DNA of 9,899 nt from Euryarchaeota archaeon UBA91 (lineage in GTDB: Archaea; Thermoplasmatota; Poseidoniia; Poseidoniales; Poseidoniaceae): positions 12,961-22,859 of the forward strand of contig DAMU01000045.1 of assembly GCA_002499705.1 (NCBI GenBank). Reading direction: 5' to 3'. How positions within the stretch are numbered: position 1 is the stretch's first letter; every line of letters starts with the position of its first letter. Below, piece after piece: positions 6,181-9,899 of the stretch. The position numbers and the translations under genes were made by a program. Under the pieces are notes generated by a model that ran no database searches, was not told where the DNA came from, and saw nothing but the letters and a program-made list of their open reading frames with translations.

Positions 6181-7779
6181 TCAATCACCGCGCGCAGAGA
6201 TGACTTGGTCGACACGTAACAAGCCACATGCTGTATCGCATGCTGCTTCTATGGCATGTGCAAGTGTTTCGGCGCTCGCCCACGCCTGTTCAATGGGTTG
6301 ACAGGCTCCCGTGACAGAAACGCCGTATTCAGCATGACCTTGACGGTGCTTTGAACGGAGTTCCAACAAACAATCAAGTTGGTCGTTCCCGGAATTTGAG
6401 ATTAAACTTGAAGGGATGCTCTCAAGAGCTCGTGCAAACGCTTCCATCGCAAGGCGTTCTCTGCCAGCGTGTTGCTCGGCTGCGTCCTTGACTGCGAGGC
6501 TTGCTGCCATGTGAAGGCTGCCTCCACCTAACAAAACCTCGCCGGTCTCCATCGCACTGGTTACAGAGCACAGTGCATCATACAGGCCGCGAATTATCTC
6601 CTCTGTAGCAACGCCATCTCCTCCACCAACATCCACTGTTGCAAGATGTGCGTTCGAACCGATGTCAAGATGGAGGCGTTCTCTGCGAGCGTCATCGCCT
6701 TCGAAAACCTCGACGCTCATCGATTCAAAAGTACCTAAAGAGGATGGTGAAAGATCATCTAAATGGTCAAGCATTTGAGCACCTGACGCCTTAGCGATGT
6801 CTTCAGCGCCAGACCGTTCAAGGCCTCCAAGGGCGAAAAGTCCAGCATCGACAAATCGGTGAAGAGCTCTTGGGTCAATCTCTTCAGCACAGATGACGAT
6901 GGAGGCACCACTGCTGAGAACTTGCGTTGCCTTCTGCTCAAGAAGTGCTTCCTCGGCTTCCATGAAAGCAACCCACTGGTCGGGAGATGAAATTTCGATT
7001 TCTGCATCCCTGCTGCTTTGCTCAAGAGCAATTGGGCAAGACAAGACTGCTATTTTTCCTGATGGAAGATGACGGGGCATCCGGTCAAGTTCGAAGCGTC
7101 GTTCAAGCACAAGCCCCTGCAAAAGCGAGGTGTCGGATATTGTCCCAACACCACGTTTGGTCATTCGGACGTCTTGGGTTCGGACATGAAGCACGCCGTC
7201 GCTCTCTCCTGATACGGTCTGTGCAGCCTCAACAATGCATCGAGCAAGATGTTCGCTACCGGATTCTGCCGAAGTACCTGTCATGGCCGTTCTCGCTACA
7301 AGAATAAGGCGCTCGACATCGATTGGTGAAATTCGAACAACCCGTTCATCAAGAACATTCAATGTTGTTTCTAGCGCTGCTTGATACCCCTTGACAACAA
7401 GCAGCGGATGAAGGCCTTTTTCCAAAAGCCGTCCAGCCTCACGCATTAATTCACTGGCTAAAATAAGGCAACCTGTGACACCATCCCCGCATGCATTTTC
7501 TTGAGATTCGGCTAATTGAACGAAAGCTTTGGCCGCTGGATGTTTTACCAAGAGTTCGGCCACAATCTTTGCACCATCGTTTGTTACTGCCGTCTCTCCA
7601 CTGGTCTTATACATCATTTTGTCAAGCCCATTTGGACCGAATGTGCCCTTGAGTAAATTGCCAAAAGCAACGGATGCATTGACCAGTTTTTGCGTGACCG
7701 CAGGACCACTTGTAACTGAAGTGGTCGGCCGAACAATCGCAACAGGTGCGCGCCCTGAGCCGTCATTGGGTTGAGCCAT
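6181..7779 (-). CDS. Divergent group II chaperonin (thermosome-like) subunit
   Basis: The 532-residue protein follows the thermosome/CCT layout: equatorial, intermediate, apical, intermediate, equatorial. Conserved: GTFGPNGLDKMM (45-56), VTNDGAKIV (65-73, nucleotide-site D68), the apical stretch from about 219 (LLQGLVLERRF) to about 375, GLYDALCSV (398-406, whose D401 matches the Asp essential for ATP hydrolysis in archaeal chaperonins), GEVLLGGG (413-420), AMEAFARALESIPSSLISNSGNDQLD (444-469) and LRVDQVI (521-527). Odd: the phosphate-binding GDGTT motif reads GDGVT (98-102), the residues after GGG (SLHM) lack the usual acidic pattern, and the C-terminus stops at ISARGD without the Gly/Met-rich tail common in thermosomes. 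It is probably a second, diverged paralogue that forms mixed rings or has a specialised substrate, rather than the main thermosome subunit; this is inference. The ATG at 7779 follows a TATA-like element at leaderless spacing. The 84-bp upstream gap separates it from the membrane-anchored gene. Confidence 0.88.
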   Translation of the reverse strand: MAQPNDGSGRAPVAIVRPTTSVTSGPAVTQKLVNASVAFGNLLKGTFGPNGLDKMMYKTSGETAVTNDGAKIVAELLVKHPAAKAFVQLAESQENACGDGVTGCLILASELMREAGRLLEKGLHPLLVVKGYQAALETTLNVLDERVVRISPIDVERLILVARTAMTGTSAESGSEHLARCIVEAAQTVSGESDGVLHVRTQDVRMTKRGVGTISDTSLLQGLVLERRFELDRMPRHLPSGKIAVLSCPIALEQSSRDAEIEISSPDQWVAFMEAEEALLEQKATQVLSSGASIVICAEEIDPRALHRFVDAGLFALGGLERSGAEDIAKASGAQMLDHLDDLSPSSLGTFESMSVEVFEGDDARRERLHLDIGSNAHLATVDVGGGDGVATEEIIRGLYDALCSVTSAMETGEVLLGGGSLHMAASLAVKDAAEQHAGRERLAMEAFARALESIPSSLISNSGNDQLDCLLELRSKHRQGHAEYGVSVTGACQPIEQAWASAETLAHAIEAACDTACGLLRVDQVISARGD

Positions 7780-7798
7780 CGTTTATGCGGCCGTGAAG

Positions 7799-7808
7799 CG
7801 TATAGATG
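7799..7808 (-). promoter_or_regulatory. Candidate TATA box of the chaperonin gene
   Basis: On the minus strand this reads CATCTATACG, centred about 25 bp upstream of the A of the chaperonin ATG. Archaeal TATA boxes sit about 26 bp before the transcription start, so the transcript would be leaderless, which fits the absence of a Shine-Dalgarno sequence. It shares the CTATAC core with the TerB-like gene's candidate. There is no experimental support. Confidence 0.4.
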
Positions 7809-7863
7809 AACCCTTTCTTTGCCCCTATCCAATTACAAATTACAAAACTAAATCTGGAGAGGG

Positions 7864-8334
7864 TTACAGAGTCAAGTAAAACATGACGAAGGAAAGAACG
7901 GTTGCAGCGCCTATAATGGCCAATACTCCAACGCTCAACGATTGAAAGCGAGACAATATTCCCTTTGGCGGGGGATTGTTCTGTATCGGTGATGCTTCTT
8001 CGGCTGGAGCAGGTTCGAACTCGGCCATAGATTCGGCTTCCGGTTGAATATCACTTTCTTTAACATGCTCAACGTGCTCAACATGTTCGATTTTGGAAAG
8101 AACAGCGGCGGCGAATTCGTCAAATTCCCCATCAGAGAATTTTCCTTCAGATTCGATACGGGTTTCATTCAATAATTCAAGAATGTCGGCCGGACTTCTG
8201 CCTCCGGGGGCGTCTTCCAGTTTTCTGCGAAAAGTCGTATAGAAAGAACGTTGATCAGCGGAGATGGACCCTCCAACAGTCATCTTATCTTGCAGTGAAA
8301 ACAACACTTCGGAGATGTTGATCGTGTTTGTCAC
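7864..8334 (-). CDS. C-terminally membrane-anchored hypothetical protein
   Basis: This 156-residue protein has no N-terminal signal and one hydrophobic segment at the very end (about 133-154, SLSVGVLAIIGAATVLSFVMFY), so it looks tail-anchored, with the body in the cytoplasm. The body has a helical region (about 1-80, including ADILELLNETR and DEFAAAVLSKI), then a short EHVEHVEHV tandem and an acidic/proline-rich linker (about 93-125) leading to the anchor. I chose GTG at 8334 because AGGAGGG lies 7 bases upstream. The longer TTG at 8352 would translate that Shine-Dalgarno sequence as MKGGRS. It starts 30 bp after the stop of the large unknown gene, so the two are very likely co-transcribed and perhaps functional partners at the membrane. 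No family was recognised. Confidence 0.75.
   Translation of the reverse strand: MTNTINISEVLFSLQDKMTVGGSISADQRSFYTTFRRKLEDAPGGRSPADILELLNETRIESEGKFSDGEFDEFAAAVLSKIEHVEHVEHVKESDIQPEAESMAEFEPAPAEEASPIQNNPPPKGILSRFQSLSVGVLAIIGAATVLSFVMFYLTL
8062..8088 (-). repeat. Three 9-bp tandem units encoding (Glu-His-Val)x3
   Basis: The plus strand reads AACATGCTC, AACGTGCTC, AACATGTTC, three imperfect 9-bp units within the membrane-anchored gene. They encode EHVEHVEHV at the start of its acidic linker. Such in-frame micro-repeats often vary in copy number between strains by slippage. The His/Glu pattern could bind metal, but that is speculation. Confidence 0.6.
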
Positions 8335-8340
8335 GCTTCG

Positions 8341-8348
8341 CCCTCCTT
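8341..8348 (-). promoter_or_regulatory. Shine-Dalgarno for the membrane-anchored gene
   Basis: The minus strand reads AAAGGAGGG upstream of GTG 8334, with about 7 bases of spacing. This strong site fixes the GTG start and rules against the TTG start at 8352. Confidence 0.75.
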
Positions 8349-8364
8349 TCAAGAGAAAGTGAAC

Positions 8365-9899
8365 TCAATCAAGGCCGTGCTTTTTTCTTGCCTCATCATT
8401 TGCCCAATGGAAACCAAGTTTCAACAATCGGAGGTAATGGCCAAGGCCGTCTCGCTCCATGCGTTGATGCAGGACTTCGTTTTCAATGAAAATGTCGCCC
8501 CAGAGGTTTGCAGCTGTTCCTTTCTTGCCCTTGGGCAAGTCGAATACGTTCTTGGTCGTTGGATCAAGTAATGCACGCCAAACACGTGCTGGGTTAACTG
8601 CCATAGTCACTTCAACGATGATTTCGTCTTCGCTAAGACCAGTGCCTGTTTGCCAGGAATCCTCTCCGAGGTCTGCAAGGAATGGTAAGCAGACGTCTTG
8701 AATCGATAAGCTGGTCATTGGGTCGGCGTTTGTCATGGCTTCATACGCTTCACGCATGCGCCCACGGTCGGCACCGCGGGAACCGGTCATGGTGCGCATC
8801 TTGTCAATAGATGTTGGAACCAAAAATCGGATGTCAGTGTAGTATACCAGTGGATTTCCATCTTTCGATCCAAAAATATGGTCGTAAGGAGCGGGGTCGC
8901 CCGATTCCCCGAGATCTGATAGCGGATAAATCGTTTTCAGGGCATTGGTAGCAATAGATTGGATGCAACGGCGCATCAATCGGTCAGGAGCCGCAGAAAT
9001 GTCATTGAACGTTTGGATATATTCGTCCATGCTCATTACATCATAGCCGCGAACGGAAAGAATGGAATGGACATTTGGTCCAATTTGCTTTTTCTCACCA
9101 TCATGGAAATCAGCTTGGCTAATCCAGCGAGAACCTTGAGCAACTTCACTTGCTGCAACCAGGTCAGCATATGCTTTGAATCGGCGGGTAACGCGATTCA
9201 TGAAATCTGCTTGGTCGAGTTTTGTAAACACGGTTGATTCGTAATTCGATTTCAAGGCATGGTCTGCAACTTGGCTCGCGTTAACACACGTCAACAAGTT
9301 GCCTTGATCACGAGGATAAATGAGGAGGCGTCGGCGTTTTGCTGCGCCTCCGAGACTGCCAATTCCAGGGTCGGTCAACATGTATCCAAGAGTTGCGCAG
9401 ACTTCGAACAGTCGAGCATACTTGTCTTCATCGCTTGCACTTGCAATCCATTCATCCAACCCAGGCTCGATACAGTGGAATTCGAGAGGAACCATCTCTG
9501 AGCCCGCTCCAAACATTTGGCGAACAGTGGTTGAACTCATCATGCCCATCAAACTGTAAAGAGAAGTTTTTCCTGTAGTCATGTAAACGTCTGTGATTCC
9601 TTCTTCACCAAACGAGAGACGGCGGTCTGGTAAGTTAACCAAGAGGTTGAATGCAGTAGGAGATTCGCGATTTCCGTTGACTGCAGGCCAAATCCAAGTG
9701 CTTGGACGGGTCATGATGTAGCCACTCGCATCCTTTCCAAATCCTGCAGGAGAGTATCGTGTCCAACCCAGTCGGTTGTTGAACGAAACACCTCGGTGCA
9801 TGAGTGAAGGATAGAAACATTGGTCCAGAGGGTCGGAATCAGGAACGATGCCTCGGTGACCGAGACCCCATAGGATCGGTTCCCATTCTGGCTCTTCTC
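8365..9899 (-). CDS. Large hypothetical protein, 5' end outside window
   Basis: At least 511 residues are visible. The frame runs open through the right edge with no stop: residues reading EEPEWEPILWGLGHRG and onward precede the Met codon at 9801, and they look like genuine protein, so that Met is internal. The protein is soluble-looking, with no obvious transmembrane segment. Recognisable blocks are ITDVYMTTGKTSLYSLMGMM, YMLTDPGIGSLGGAAKRRR, DGNPLVYYTDIRFLVPTSID, a Gly/Arg-rich SRGADRGRMREA stretch and a C-terminal segment with NLWGDIFIENEVLHQRM and HWANDEARKKHGLD. I recognise no nucleotide-binding, protease or transferase signature, and the family is unknown to me. It is followed after 30 bp by the membrane-anchored gene, suggesting that the anchored protein may tether it. 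It could be a lineage-restricted structural or scaffold protein. The coding call is strong; the function is unknown. Confidence 0.8.
   Translation of the reverse strand, partial: EEPEWEPILWGLGHRGIVPDSDPLDQCFYPSLMHRGVSFNNRLGWTRYSPAGFGKDASGYIMTRPSTWIWPAVNGNRESPTAFNLLVNLPDRRLSFGEEGITDVYMTTGKTSLYSLMGMMSSTTVRQMFGAGSEMVPLEFHCIEPGLDEWIASASDEDKYARLFEVCATLGYMLTDPGIGSLGGAAKRRRLLIYPRDQGNLLTCVNASQVADHALKSNYESTVFTKLDQADFMNRVTRRFKAYADLVAASEVAQGSRWISQADFHDGEKKQIGPNVHSILSVRGYDVMSMDEYIQTFNDISAAPDRLMRRCIQSIATNALKTIYPLSDLGESGDPAPYDHIFGSKDGNPLVYYTDIRFLVPTSIDKMRTMTGSRGADRGRMREAYEAMTNADPMTSLSIQDVCLPFLADLGEDSWQTGTGLSEDEIIVEVTMAVNPARVWRALLDPTTKNVFDLPKGKKGTAANLWGDIFIENEVLHQRMERDGLGHYLRLLKLGFHWANDEARKKHGLD

Noticed and set aside
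3482..7779. purN, purH and the chaperonin as one functional operon
   Set aside because: Same strand, but gaps of 74 bp or more, a T-rich tract and a separate chaperonin TATA candidate make independent transcription at least as likely.
8335..8352. TTG start for the membrane-anchored protein
   Set aside because: It would place the AGGAGGG Shine-Dalgarno sequence within the coding region; GTG 8334 has ideal spacing.
8959..9578. Plus-strand open frames opposite the large hypothetical gene
   Set aside because: Several mutually overlapping frames with no Shine-Dalgarno sequence or family pattern; the minus-strand frame is much longer and continuous.
9799..9801. ATG at 9801 as the start of the large hypothetical protein
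   Set aside because: The frame stays open with protein-like sequence to the right edge, so this Met is probably internal and the gene is cut by the window.
1..9899. CRISPR array, insertion sequence or attachment site
   Set aside because: No regularly spaced repeats, transposase genes, terminal inverted repeats or integrase genes were found; gene packing looks like ordinary chromosome.

Overview
The window most likely comes from an archaeon, plausibly a planktonic euryarchaeon of the Marine Group II / Poseidoniales type. The archaeal assignment rests on an archaeal-type DnaG (TOPRIM) primase and a group II (thermosome/CCT-like) chaperonin subunit. The narrower placement is an inference from the mix of archaeal information-processing genes with a bacterial-style bifunctional PurH, moderate GC and tight gene packing. 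No mobile element, tRNA, rRNA or CRISPR array was seen.

Layout. (1) Left edge, minus strand: the acidic N-terminus of an unidentified gene runs off the window, preceded by dnaG. (2) A divergent intergenic region of about 215 bp follows, whose dnaG side is dense in inverted repeats. (3) A compact plus-strand cluster comes next: a TerB-like protein with two internal repeats, an overlapping helix-rich hypothetical protein, a 69-residue small protein and a MobA-like nucleotidyltransferase. (4) The cluster converges, with a 2-bp gap, on a long minus-strand block. In transcription order that block runs: a large unrecognised protein (5' end beyond the right edge), a C-terminally membrane-anchored protein, a divergent thermosome-like subunit, bifunctional purH, a 60-residue membrane protein, and purN.

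How the genes may work together. PurN and PurH catalyse step 3 and the last two steps (9-10) of de novo IMP synthesis; both use 10-formyl-THF, and only a small membrane-protein gene separates them. DnaG is a core archaeal protein tied to priming and/or the exosome. MobA would finish molybdenum cofactor (MGD) synthesis, but its three upstream partners have no known link to that pathway.

The least explained parts are: the large unknown protein paired with a membrane-anchored protein; the chaperonin with an altered GDGTT motif and no Gly/Met tail; the TerB-like/helical/small-protein group fused transcriptionally to mobA; and the hairpin-rich dnaG leader. None is proven to be a new system. All functional calls come from reading motifs by eye, without database searches.
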